Part shown: positions 9,500-19,354 of the stretch, piece after piece | Layout: each line of letters begins with the position of its first letter | Numbering within the stretch: position 1 is the stretch's first letter | From: Bog-366 sp963722555 | Lineage (GTDB): Bacteria > Acidobacteriota > Terriglobia > UBA7540 | Direction of reading: 5' to 3' | Assembly: GCA_963722555.1 (NCBI GenBank) | Contig: CAVRNQ010000003.1 | Span: 558,001 to 622,000, forward strand | DNA length: 64,000 nucleotides | Translations under genes and position numbers: made by a program | Notes under the pieces: generated by a model | The model's input: the letters and a program-made list of their open reading frames with translations, nothing else | Database searches by the model: none | Told to the model about the DNA's origin: nothing

Positions 9500-9703
9500 C
9501 AGGCTGCGGAAAAACCGCTAAAGGTGTCATCCTGAGCCCTTCGCTGTCATTCTGAGCGAAGCGAAGAATCTCGCCCTGCCCGCTCAGGATAAACTACGCG
9601 AAGGATCTCGCTCTGCGCATTTTCATGGCAATGCGAGATTTCTCGTCGGTCGCCGCGGCGACCTCCTCGGAATGACACGCTAGACGGGTTTCTTCGCAGC
9701 CTC
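9500..9703. repeat. Non-coding MITE-like element, full copy A
   Basis: About 204 bp bounded by CAGGCTGCGGAAAAAC and an imperfect inverted copy (TTTCTTCGCAGCCT). Inside are TGTCATTCTGAGCGAAGCGAAGAATCT-type segments and their inverted counterparts. It aligns along its whole length with 41335-41532. It has no reading frame and lies just downstream of the CBS gene. Confidence 0.8.
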
Positions 9704-9734
9704 TTGCACCCTGACACTGGTGCATGGCGGGCGA

Positions 9735-11828
9735 TCAATTCCCCAACAACTCATCCGCGAGCGCGCCGGCGTCGTAGACTTTCCGGAGCACTTCGATCAT
9801 CGCGGCACTGTGGACGGCCACGGCCCGGTTATTCTCCTCGTTGTACACGTAATCGCCCACCAGGCCTTCGATGTTGCCGTCAAAGATCAGGCCGACCAGT
9901 TCGCCTTGCTTGTTGACCACCGGTGAGCCGGAATTGCCGCCGATAATATCGCAGGTACTGACAAAGTCCACGGGCGTGGAGAGGTCCAGGCTGGACCTCC
10001 GTTCCAGGAAGCGCCGGGGAAGATCGAAGGGCGGCTTCAGGTCAAAGCCATAGGCCCGGTCGTAGAGCCCGTACAGAGTGGTTCGCACCGGAGCTATCGT
10101 ACCGTTCATGGGATACCCCTTGACGGCCCCGAAGGCCAGCCGCAACGTAAATGTGGCATCGGGATACAAGGACTTCCCGTAGGCGGCGAAACGCGCCTTA
10201 CCGATTTTCTCGCCGGCCTTTATTTCGACACTCTGCACATTGTCCTCGTGCCACTTAATCACCTCGCGGCCAAAGGGATCGGCTTGGCGCGCCAGGACAA
10301 TCAAGGGGTCCGTGGAAGCCTGGACGGCCGCCTCGCCTCCCTCCACCAGCGACTTTCGGAAGGCCGGGTCGGCAAGCTTGGTCCCGGCCACCACTTCCTT
10401 CGCTACCTCCTCGGGAGAGCGGCCGTTCAAGACGGCCCTGATGAACGGGTCATCCGGCCCCAGTCCTTCGCGCGCGAATTCGAGAGTGCCGGCCAGCATC
10501 GCCTCCTCAAACTGGGGATAAATCGGCGCCGGGGAGAAGAGGCGGAAGCGCAGCGATTCGAGTTGGGCCTCGTGGTAGCCTTCGAGGCGCACTCCGTCGG
10601 GCTTTTTCAATTCCGTCACCAAGCGCACGATGCTCAGTGCCAAGCCCGGCAGGCGGTAGCCCCCCAGTGTGCGCAGACGGTGGGTTCGAAACACTTGCCG
10701 TTCCTTCGCCTCCGCCTGGGCGATGGCGTCCCAGGCTCCGCTGTAATGCTCCTGCCACTCGGGCCGGCTCGCCACCAGGGCGCGGAAGTCCGCCTCATCC
10801 TTCTGTTTCTTGGCGATCAGGTCCTTGTCCGCCAAGCCTTGCACCCTGCCACGGTAGGCCTTGAGCGAGTTCTCCAGCCCAAAAATTAAGTTCAAGGCCT
10901 GGCGCGCCTGCTCCGCCCCGCGCGCGGAATACCGGCGGGCCACCTCCAAGCGATTACTCAGACTCTTAAGGGTGAGCGGCAGCCCGTAATCCCGTTCCGT
11001 CTCAATCTGGGCCATGGTGTCGAGCCGCGCCGTCGAGCCGGGATGGCCCGAAACGAAAACCAGTTCCCCCTCTCCCGCGCCCGCGCGATTCCATTTCAAG
11101 TAGTCCTTGCTTTCGACCGGTTTTTCATTTTCGTAAACGCGGAAAAGAGCAAAGTCAATGTCATAGCGCGGGTAAGTGAAGTTGTCCGGGTCGCCTCCGA
11201 AAAAGGCGATTTGCCGCTCCGGCGCGAAGACCAGCCGGATGTCCGTGTACTTCTTGTAGCGATAGAGCCAGTACTCTCCTCCCGCGTAAAGCGTGACCAC
11301 GTCGGAGCGCAAGCCCGTGCTATCCGTACTCTCCTTTTCGATTTTGGCGATCTCGGCTTTGCGCGCCTTGAGCGCCGCCTCATCACTCATGTCAGACTTC
11401 AGGCTGTCTTGCATGCGATTCGTCACGTCCGCCATCGACACCAGAACGTTCAGCTCCAGGTCAGGACACTTCAGTTCTTCCGCCGGCGAGCGCGCATAAA
11501 ACCCATCGGCGACGTAGTCCTTCTGCGGCGAAGAAACCTTCTGCAACTGGCCCAAGGCGACGTGGTGGTTCGTCAATACCAGGCCGTGGGGGCTGACAAA
11601 CGAGCCGGAACCTCCGTCGTTGAACCGCACGCTGGCCAGGCGGATGTGATCCAGCCAGACCGGGGTGGGAGTGAAGCCGTAGCGTTCCTGGAGCTGGTGT
11701 AGGGGAGGATTATCCAGAGTCCACATCCCTTCATCGGCACGACTCCCATCCACTCTGAGCAGCGTTGCCCCTGCGACTGCCAGGAGGCAGAAAGCCAAAA
11801 CTCTCCCGAAGAGCCGACGAATGTTCAT
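9735..11828 (-). CDS. S46 family dipeptidyl-peptidase (DPP7-like)
   Basis: An exported serine exopeptidase that would release dipeptides from peptide N-termini, probably in the periplasm. A signal peptide covers about residues 1-32 (LFGRVLAFCLLAVAGATLL). The chymotrypsin-like His is in LTNHHVALG (88-89), a candidate Asp in YPRYDIDFALFR, and the nucleophile is Ser633 in IIGGNSGSPV. The family's specificity position, eighteen residues after the serine, is Gly (LIFDGN). In characterised S46 enzymes Gly goes with hydrophobic P1 preference (DPP7) and Arg with acidic preference (DPP11). The ATG at 11828 has GGGAGG upstream; a longer frame to 11984 adds residues unlike a signal. Family length is about 700; this one is 697. 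Confidence 0.93.
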   Translation of the reverse strand: MNIRRLFGRVLAFCLLAVAGATLLRVDGSRADEGMWTLDNPPLHQLQERYGFTPTPVWLDHIRLASVRFNDGGSGSFVSPHGLVLTNHHVALGQLQKVSSPQKDYVADGFYARSPAEELKCPDLELNVLVSMADVTNRMQDSLKSDMSDEAALKARKAEIAKIEKESTDSTGLRSDVVTLYAGGEYWLYRYKKYTDIRLVFAPERQIAFFGGDPDNFTYPRYDIDFALFRVYENEKPVESKDYLKWNRAGAGEGELVFVSGHPGSTARLDTMAQIETERDYGLPLTLKSLSNRLEVARRYSARGAEQARQALNLIFGLENSLKAYRGRVQGLADKDLIAKKQKDEADFRALVASRPEWQEHYSGAWDAIAQAEAKERQVFRTHRLRTLGGYRLPGLALSIVRLVTELKKPDGVRLEGYHEAQLESLRFRLFSPAPIYPQFEEAMLAGTLEFAREGLGPDDPFIRAVLNGRSPEEVAKEVVAGTKLADPAFRKSLVEGGEAAVQASTDPLIVLARQADPFGREVIKWHEDNVQSVEIKAGEKIGKARFAAYGKSLYPDATFTLRLAFGAVKGYPMNGTIAPVRTTLYGLYDRAYGFDLKPPFDLPRRFLERRSSLDLSTPVDFVSTCDIIGGNSGSPVVNKQGELVGLIFDGNIEGLVGDYVYNEENNRAVAVHSAAMIEVLRKVYDAGALADELLGN

Positions 11829-11991
11829 GACGAGACCTCCCCATACAGGATCTTGAGCCATCCGAAACTCCGCATGGTGCCCTCTAAGCTCCGCTAAGTC
11901 AAGCCAGTTTGGTTCACCCCGAAGTGCGGAGGAAACAGTCGAGGGAGTTGCCGAGAATCCAGGGAGGGGTAGCGGAAAGCACAATGTGTCA

Positions 11992-12020
11992 TTGCTTACC
12001 GAAACTCGGTTGAGTATAAT
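11992..12020 (+). promoter_or_regulatory. Sigma-70-type promoter upstream of GAF gene
   Basis: A perfect TATAAT at 12015-12020 is preceded at 17 bp by TTGCTT (11992-11997). Transcription would start near 12027. That excludes the in-frame ATG at 12023 as the translation start. Confidence 0.6.
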
Positions 12021-12058
12021 TCATGCTTACCGCGAGATTCTCGACGGAGCAAATGACA

Positions 12059-12631
12059 ATGGCGGAAACGGATCGAGCTCTAACTGTAGCCAAAGTGGTC
12101 GACGAGATGCGCAAGGCCGGGACTGCTCCCACGGAGCAAGATCTGAATCGTTTGGCGGCGCAAATCTCGGGCGGATTCAAAGCGAAGAAGGAGGAAGTTG
12201 CCATCCTGCGTCTTTCGGCAGACGGCAAGATCCTGAATTTTCTCTTTCCCATCAAGCTCTCCCTCATGGGAGCCATTCCCGTTACCACCACGCACTCGCT
12301 GGCGGCAAAGACCATTCGCGACAAACGCGGCGAGATCGTGAACAACTTTTCCACCTACAAGCACCCGACAATATTTGAAGCCATCGACCTTTCCGAGCAG
12401 GAAAAAGCCCTGCCCATTCAAAAAATCATGAGTTCGCCGATGCTCGTGGATGGCAAGGTTTTGGGAGTGATCCAGATCAGCCGGAAGGCACGCGGCGGCG
12501 AACCGGTCGGCCCCGATTTCACTCCCGCGGATCTGGCGCTCCTTACAACGGTGGGAACGATCCTGGGGAAATTCTTGGCCGAGCTACCCGCTCCTGCCTT
12601 GGTCCCTCCCAAAAGCCCCTCTAAAACTTAG
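12059..12631 (+). CDS. GAF-domain protein
   Basis: A stand-alone GAF-like sensor of about 190 residues. The core runs from roughly residue 35 to 165: EVAILRLSADGKILNFLFP, then PTIFEAIDLSEQEKALPIQKIMSSPMLVDGKVLGVIQISRK and a closing helix LALLTTVGTILGKFL. The GVIQISRK strand and following helix are typical of GAF folds. No output domain is present, so it may act with a separate partner or as a small-molecule sensor. ATG 12059 has GGAG 9 bases upstream; ATG 12053 is an alternative. The clear promoter at 11992-12020 suggests its own transcript. Confidence 0.75.
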   Translation: MAETDRALTVAKVVDEMRKAGTAPTEQDLNRLAAQISGGFKAKKEEVAILRLSADGKILNFLFPIKLSLMGAIPVTTTHSLAAKTIRDKRGEIVNNFSTYKHPTIFEAIDLSEQEKALPIQKIMSSPMLVDGKVLGVIQISRKARGGEPVGPDFTPADLALLTTVGTILGKFLAELPAPALVPPKSPSKT

Positions 12632-12670
12632 CAGGTGGCTGAAAAACGCTCCGAGGCTGTCATCCTGAGC
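12632..12670. repeat. Fragment D of the ~200-bp MITE-like element
   Basis: The stretch begins with CAGGTGGCTGAAAAACGCT and continues to CTGTCATCCTGAGC, matching the left end of the element at 9500 and 41335. It starts directly after the GAF stop codon. Only the left end is present. Confidence 0.55.
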
Positions 12671-12722
12671 ATTGACAGCCTTTCGGCTGCCCATGGTCGG
12701 CAGAAACTCGGACCGAGGAAGG

Positions 12723-12807
12723 GTAGCGCGGACCTGTTCTGTAGGTCCGCGGCTTTTCCTTGCCCATAGGGGACGAGCCGCGGGCCTACAGAACAGGTCC
12801 GCGCTAC
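12723..12807. repeat. Long inverted repeat, 31-bp arms (GTAGCGC family)
   Basis: Arms 12723-12753 and 12777-12807 are reverse complements at 30 of 31 positions with a 23-bp loop. The outer ends are GTAGCGCGGACC and GGTCCGCGCTAC. It lies between two convergent genes (GAF and inositol synthase), so it could act as a bidirectional terminator. The GTAGCGC ends link it to the repeats at 19256 and 57278. Confidence 0.8.
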
Positions 12808-12830
12808 GCCTGCTACTTAACCTAGTATTA

Positions 12831-14156
<1,326 letters not shown>

Positions 14157-14473
14157 GGTGGTTTTCCTCCTGGGCCTTTAAACGCTCGTGCAAATTCTTT
14201 CTTCGACCCGGGCAACTCAATTCTGCACCACCACCCGCCCTCCCGGCCGCCGCAGGGTGGCATCGGCCCGCCGCTGGACATTTTCTCAACCCTTCGAACG
14301 GATCCGGCAGTGGGCAGACGAAACGAGGCATCATGCGCCAAGCGTCCGGAAATTGCAACGAGATTTCGAGCCCGCAGAATTGCCGCCTCGGTCCGGCGGT
14401 TCGATCGGGCAGCTGGGGGTATGCGTGAGGGTTCGGGGGCAATCGGGGAACCATAGGCGGGGCAAGCGACCTC

Positions 14474-14482
14474 TGCTATAAT
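14474..14482 (+). promoter_or_regulatory. Extended -10 promoter
   Basis: TGCTATAAT at 14474-14482 is a perfect extended -10 (TGnTATAAT). No good -35 lies 17 bp upstream, as is common for extended -10 promoters. The predicted transcript would begin about 27 bp before the phosphatase ATG at 14516. Confidence 0.6.
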
Positions 14483-14515
14483 ATAGGTTGCATTGTTCAA
14501 CGGTTAATTACGTCC

Positions 14516-16168
14516 ATGCCCAGTTCATTTCCGCGGCTTACCGTCCGTGACGCTTTTGGCAATCAGCGCGAGATTGAGATTTCCCGTACGCCTTTCACCC
14601 TTGGCCGGCAGAGCGACAACGACCTGGTGCTGCTCGACAGCCGCATTTCCCGCCGCCACGCGCGTCTCCTGAAGGACGCGCAAGGCTATGTGCTGGAAGA
14701 CACCGGCAGCACCCACGGGACCTTCGTGAACGGCGAGAGGATTGTGGGGTCCGAGCGGCTGAAGTCGGGCGACCAGATCAGTCTGGGGGTGACGGATTCC
14801 TACGCGCTGGCGTTCGGCGTGGAGGAATCCGTGCTGCCGGGCCTGCTCGAAAAGTTCGAGAGGGTCGGGGAGCAAAGTCCCGCTCCGCAGATCCACCACC
14901 TGGGCCTGCTCCTGCAAATGGCGCAAATGTTGCTGCGCGCGCCGGCGCTGGAAGAGGTGCTCACGGCGCTGGTGGACTCCGCCGTGCAGCTTGCCAATGC
15001 CGAGCGCGGGCTATTGTTCCTGAAAGAAGAGAACGGTGACCTGCAGTTGCGCCTGGCGCGCAGCAAGGGAGGCGGCCACCTGGAGACGAACCTTAGCGAT
15101 TATTCCCACACCGTGGTGGAGCGCGTGGCGGCATCCGGACAGGAAGTGGTGGTTCTCGAGGAAGAAGCCTCGGGTCGCACGGCGCTCGAGACTGGCATCA
15201 TCCGCACCGGAGCGCGGGGCATTGTGGCGGTCCCGCTGCAGAAGCTGCCCATGACGGAGTCGCTGGGCGAGACCTTTGTGGGAGCGGCGCCGGAGTTGTT
15301 GGGCCTGCTCTATCTTGACACCCGGTCCCACGCCGCCGCCGTGACCGGGCTCGACCGGCAAGTGCTGCAGACGCTCGCCGTGGAAGGTGCGACGGTGATT
15401 GAGAACGCCCGCATGTTCCGCCTCGCCCGCCAGCAGGAACGCCTCCAGCACGAGATGTTCCTGGCGCGAAATATCCAGGTGGGATTGCTGCCACGGCAGT
15501 TGCCCCAGAGCGACTACTTCCAGGTTTCCGCAGTAACCACCTCCACCGAAGCCGTGGGCGGCGACTACTACGACATGTTGCAACTCCCCGACGGTCGCTG
15601 GGGCTTTGCCCTGGCCGACGTTTCCGGCAAAGGCCTGCCCGCCGCCATCATGGCCGCGAGCTTGCAAGGAGCCTTCGGCGCCGTCGCCGCGGGGTCTCCG
15701 CCTCTGACCGAACTCTTCGCGCGCGTCAACGATTACCTCTGTGAGCGGACACCACCGGAAATGTTCGCCACCGTCCTTTACGGCGTGCTGGACCGGCCAG
15801 GGGTTTTTGAGTTCGTCAACGCTGGGCACATCCCGCCCCTGATCGTGCGCGCCCAGGGCGGGGTGGAGCACATTGACCCTTCCAATTTCCCCTTGGGACT
15901 CTTCCCCCATGTCGATTTTCAGGCGGATTCAGTGCAACTCCTGCCCGGCGACCTGATCGTGACCACTTCCGACGGCGTCACGGAAGCGCGCGATGCCATC
16001 GGGGGGCTGTTCAGCGACGCCCGCTTGCTTGACCTCCTCGAGTCGTGCTGTGGCCAGTCGGCAGAGGAGGTGTGCCGGACCATCCTGGCCAGGGTGCAGG
16101 AATTTGTCGGCGCCGCCCCGCAGTCTGACGACCTCACCGTGTCGGTGGTCCGGTACTGGCCAACGTGA
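14516..16168 (+). CDS. FHA-GAF-PP2C (SpoIIE/RsbU-type) phosphatase
   Basis: A signalling phosphatase with three modules. The N-terminal FHA domain (about residues 5-105: TLGRQSDNDLVLLDSRISRRHARL, DTGSTHGTFVNG) binds phosphothreonine. A GAF domain spans about 140-300 (LANAERGLLFLKEENG...ATVIENARMF). A C-terminal PP2C-type domain covers about 310-550 (ARNIQVGLLPRQLP, VGGDYYDMLQLPDG, FALADVSGKGLPAAI, NAGHIPPLI, SDGVTEARD). The Asp residues in GGDYYD and DVSGKG are the expected metal ligands. Such proteins dephosphorylate anti-sigma antagonists or kinase substrates. The FHA domain suggests input from Ser/Thr kinases, and two such kinases lie at 57.7-62.9 kb; a direct link is inference. No clear Shine-Dalgarno site precedes the ATG. 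Confidence 0.93.
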   Translation: MPSSFPRLTVRDAFGNQREIEISRTPFTLGRQSDNDLVLLDSRISRRHARLLKDAQGYVLEDTGSTHGTFVNGERIVGSERLKSGDQISLGVTDSYALAFGVEESVLPGLLEKFERVGEQSPAPQIHHLGLLLQMAQMLLRAPALEEVLTALVDSAVQLANAERGLLFLKEENGDLQLRLARSKGGGHLETNLSDYSHTVVERVAASGQEVVVLEEEASGRTALETGIIRTGARGIVAVPLQKLPMTESLGETFVGAAPELLGLLYLDTRSHAAAVTGLDRQVLQTLAVEGATVIENARMFRLARQQERLQHEMFLARNIQVGLLPRQLPQSDYFQVSAVTTSTEAVGGDYYDMLQLPDGRWGFALADVSGKGLPAAIMAASLQGAFGAVAAGSPPLTELFARVNDYLCERTPPEMFATVLYGVLDRPGVFEFVNAGHIPPLIVRAQGGVEHIDPSNFPLGLFPHVDFQADSVQLLPGDLIVTTSDGVTEARDAIGGLFSDARLLDLLESCCGQSAEEVCRTILARVQEFVGAAPQSDDLTVSVVRYWPT

Positions 16169-16291
16169 CGCCCTGCCTGCCGGGCATCCTTTTCCTCTGG
16201 GGAGGAGTCGTGCGTGGACCCGCTGAACCAACGCGAGGTGCACTGATCGAGGAGCCCGCGCCACCGATGGGCGCTGACCCGAGGAACCTCC

Positions 16292-18040
16292 ATGACCAGA
16301 TGCCGAATAGCTTTTGCCCTCTTTTTCGTGATTTTGTGGTGTATTGAAACGTCCTTCGTGCCCCGCATGAGCGCCAACAACTCCGCAAGTGCTCCCTCCG
16401 AAGAATTCAACCGGCTGGTCGACGATTACTTCGACGCCCACTTCCAATTCCATCCCACGGAAGCGACGGCGGCAGGCCTTCACCAGTACGACACGAAGCT
16501 TGAGGATTACTCCCGCGCTGCGCGCCAGGCAGAAAGCGCCAAGCTGCGGACCCTTGCCGCGAGGCTCGAGCGGATCAACCCCGCGCAACTTTCCGGCGCC
16601 AGCACCGGCGATTTCGCCTTTCTCGCCAGCACCCTCCAGGGCCGCCGGCTGGAACTCGAGACCCTGCAAATGTGGCGGAAGGACCCGAACTTTTACACTT
16701 CCGGGGTCACCGAGAGTGTTTTTCTCATCATCAAGCGTAACTATGCCACGCCCGAAGAGCGGCTGCGCTCGGTCGTCGCCCGGGAACGCCAGCTTCCCGA
16801 GGCGCTCATGACCGCCCGCCGCAACCTGGAGAACCCACCCCGGATCTACACGGAGATCACTCTCGAACAGATGCCGGGTGTCATCGCCTTCTTCCGCGAG
16901 GATGTGCCCAAGGCATTCCCGGGAGTGGCCAATGCCGCCTTGCAGGGGGAGTTTCAACGCAGCAACGCCGCCGTCGTGAGCGCCCTTGAAGAATACGAAC
17001 TCTTTCTCCGGAACGATCTGTTGCCCAGATCGCAGGGGGACTTTCGCGTCGGGGCTGAGAATTTCCGGCAGAAGCTCCTGCTTAAGGAAATGGTGGATAC
17101 GCCTCTCGATCAATTGCTCAAGATCGGTTACGCCGATCTCGGCCGCAACCAGGAACGGCTGCAGGAGACGGCCGCCGAGATCAACCCCCAAGCCAGCCCT
17201 CGCCAAGTCCTGGCCACTCTCGAGAAAGACCACCCCGCGCCGGACAAACTCCTGGAAACATTTCGCGCACTGCTGGCCGGTTTGCGCCAATTCCTGGAGG
17301 CCAGAAAAATCATCACCATCCCCTCCCGGGTTTTTCCCATCCTCGAGGAAACCCCGCCTTTTATGCGCGCCACCACCACAGCGTCCATGGACACGCCCGG
17401 CCCCTACGAAACCCAGGCGACCGAGGCTATGTTCAACGTGACGCTTCCCCAGCCGGACTGGTCGCCGCAGCACGTGGAGGAATGGATGCAAGCCTTTAAC
17501 CGCGGCACCATCCTGAGTACCGCCATTCACGAGGCCTATCCGGGCCACTACACCCAGTTCCTGTGGGTAAACCGTCTGACCTCCAAAGTGCGCAAGCTGC
17601 TTTACTGCGACACCAACGCAGAAGGTTGGGCTCACTACACGGAGCAGATGATGTTGGACGAGGGCTTCGGGGACGGTGATCCCAAGCTGCGCATGGGACA
17701 GTTGCAGGATGCACTTCTGCGCGATGCCCGCTTCATCGTGGGTATCGAAATGCACACCGGTAACATGTCCTTGGATCAGGGCAGGGAGTTCTTCGTCCGC
17801 GAAGGATATCAGCTTCCCGCCGTGGCCGACCTGGAGGCCAAGCGCGGGACCACTGATCCCACCTACCTGGTATACACCCTCGGCAAGCTGCAGATCTTGA
17901 AGCTGCGCGAGGACTACCAGAAAAAGCTCGGCGCCAGGTATACCTTGCAGGATTTTCACGACCGCTTCATGGAACAGGGCGGGGTCCCGCTCGGGATCGT
18001 GCGCAAAGCCCTGCTCGGCGACGACAGCCCCACCCTGTAA
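16292..18040 (+). CDS. Exported DUF885 putative metallopeptidase
   Basis: A 582-residue protein with an N-terminal hydrophobic signal (RIAFALFFVILWC). The DUF885 family is related to M32-like carboxypeptidases and is marked here by HEAYPGH at residues 413-419, a HExxPGH zinc motif, followed by NAEGWAHYTEQMMLDEGF carrying a likely third ligand (Glu). The early segment DDYFDAHFQFHPTEATAAGLHQYD is characteristic of the family. Substrates are not established; peptide cleavage in the periplasm is the usual assumption. ATG 16292 follows GAGGAACCTCC. It lies 123 bp after the FHA phosphatase on the same strand and may be co-transcribed. Confidence 0.88.
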   Translation: MTRCRIAFALFFVILWCIETSFVPRMSANNSASAPSEEFNRLVDDYFDAHFQFHPTEATAAGLHQYDTKLEDYSRAARQAESAKLRTLAARLERINPAQLSGASTGDFAFLASTLQGRRLELETLQMWRKDPNFYTSGVTESVFLIIKRNYATPEERLRSVVARERQLPEALMTARRNLENPPRIYTEITLEQMPGVIAFFREDVPKAFPGVANAALQGEFQRSNAAVVSALEEYELFLRNDLLPRSQGDFRVGAENFRQKLLLKEMVDTPLDQLLKIGYADLGRNQERLQETAAEINPQASPRQVLATLEKDHPAPDKLLETFRALLAGLRQFLEARKIITIPSRVFPILEETPPFMRATTTASMDTPGPYETQATEAMFNVTLPQPDWSPQHVEEWMQAFNRGTILSTAIHEAYPGHYTQFLWVNRLTSKVRKLLYCDTNAEGWAHYTEQMMLDEGFGDGDPKLRMGQLQDALLRDARFIVGIEMHTGNMSLDQGREFFVREGYQLPAVADLEAKRGTTDPTYLVYTLGKLQILKLREDYQKKLGARYTLQDFHDRFMEQGGVPLGIVRKALLGDDSPTL

Positions 18041-18090
18041 GAATTCTTGGTTCATGATTGCGGAAGCAGGAGACAGGCGCGGTGTTCGTC

Positions 18091-18111
18091 ATCCAAAATC
18101 CGAAATCCAAA
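18091..18111. repeat. Heptamer tandem repeat, 3 units (ATCCRAA)
   Basis: The units atccaaa, atccgaa and atccaaa lie in tandem between DUF885 and the aldo/keto reductase gene. The 7-bp period is the same as in the arrays at 11 and 55715, but the sequence differs. Confidence 0.55.
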
Positions 18112-18232
18112 ATTACCACACGGCGCTTAAAAGTCGCGCGCACTTCTGATAAAGTCACGGGTCCGGTCGATCAGGCCACATGAACGCGTCGCGGCTGGCG
18201 GCAGCCCTCACTGAGGGAAAGGAGCCCTGGAA

Positions 18233-19204
18233 ATGAAACACCGCAGGTTCGGGCGCACGGGCTGGATGGTCAGCGAGGTGGGTTACGGCATGTGGGGCAT
18301 GGCGGGTTGGACCGGCTCCAGTGACCCCGAATCACAACAATCGCTGCAGCGCGCCGTGGAATTGGGCTGCAATTTCTTTGACACGGCCTGGGCTTACGGC
18401 AATGGCCACAGCGAAAAGCTGCTCGGCTGGCTGGTGCGCAATAACGCCGGGAAGAAACTCTATGTGGCCACGAAGATTCCTCCCAAAAATCTTGCCTGGC
18501 CCAGCCGCCGGGAGTTCACGCTCGACGACTGCTTCCCTCCCGACCACATCGACCGCTACGTGCACTCCAGTCTCGAGAACCTCGGCCTCGAGAGCTTCGA
18601 CCTGATCCAGTTCCACACCTGGGAAGATTCCTGGTTGGAGGATGACCGCTGGGTAAAGAAACTCGAAGATCTGCGCCGCCAGGGACTGTTCCACGCCGTG
18701 GGCGTCAGCATCAATCGCTGGGAGCCCTGGAACGGCGTGCGCGCGGTTGAATCAGGCCTGATTGATGCCGTGCAGGTCATCTACAATATTTTCGACCAGA
18801 ACCCCGAGGACGAACTCTTCCCGGCCTGTGCGGCGAAGGATGTGGGCGTCATCGCGCGGTGTCCGTTTGACGAGGGCTCGCTCACCGGCACGCTCACGCT
18901 CGAAAGCACGTGGCCCCAGGGCGACTGGCGCAACACCTACTTCGTGGCCGAGAATCTGAAAGCCAGTGTGGCCCGGGCGGAAGCGTTGCGTCCGCTCCTT
19001 CCCGCGGGCACGACCATGCCGGATCTGGCTCTGCGCTTTATCCTCGGCTATTCGACCGTGAGCACGATTATCCCCGGCATGCGCAAGGTAAAGCATGTGG
19101 ATGCGAATATGAGCGCCAGCGATCAGGGGGCGCTGGGGGGAAACCTGCACGCGGAGCTGCGCAAGCACCGTTGGGACCGCAGGCCGACCCGGTGGTCGCA
19201 GTAA
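18233..19204 (+). CDS. Aldo/keto reductase
   Basis: A cytoplasmic NAD(P)H-dependent TIM-barrel oxidoreductase. The catalytic set is visible: Asp and Tyr in NFFDTAWAYGNGHSE, Lys in YVATKIPP and His in LIQFHTWED. The cofactor-binding end shows LRFILGYSTVSTIIPGM. At 323 residues it is full length and starts MKHRRFGRTGWMVSEVGYG, the usual opening. AAAGGAG lies upstream of the ATG. The substrate is unknown. The next gene starts after a 150-bp gap holding an inverted repeat, so it is probably monocistronic. Confidence 0.92.
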   Translation: MKHRRFGRTGWMVSEVGYGMWGMAGWTGSSDPESQQSLQRAVELGCNFFDTAWAYGNGHSEKLLGWLVRNNAGKKLYVATKIPPKNLAWPSRREFTLDDCFPPDHIDRYVHSSLENLGLESFDLIQFHTWEDSWLEDDRWVKKLEDLRRQGLFHAVGVSINRWEPWNGVRAVESGLIDAVQVIYNIFDQNPEDELFPACAAKDVGVIARCPFDEGSLTGTLTLESTWPQGDWRNTYFVAENLKASVARAEALRPLLPAGTTMPDLALRFILGYSTVSTIIPGMRKVKHVDANMSASDQGALGGNLHAELRKHRWDRRPTRWSQ

Positions 19205-19255
19205 AGGTGACATGCGGCGGGTGGGCATTGCGGGGGTCTGGGAGTGGCGGAGCCC

Positions 19256-19328
19256 GCTGTAGCGCCGCTCTATGAGCGGCGAAGTTGTTGAGAGTGCAAA
19301 CTCGCCGGTCATAGACCGGCGCTACAAC
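19256..19328. repeat. GTAGCGC-family double-hairpin repeat
   Basis: GCTGTAGCGCCGCTC-tat-GAGCGGCG is followed by a 25-bp spacer, then CGCCGGTC-ata-GACCGGCGCTACAAC. The outer GTAGCGC and GCGCTAC ends are inverted. Two internal hairpins carry short tat/ata loops. It lies between the aldo/keto reductase and methyltransferase genes. Confidence 0.7.
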
Positions 19329-19354
19329 TAAGGGATTGCAGGTCGAGCATAAAG

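Noticed and set aside
15929..18055. 708-codon open frame on the minus strand
   Set aside because: It lies opposite the PP2C phosphatase and DUF885 genes, both with firm domain motifs. The translation has no recognisable domain and reflects high GC at third positions.
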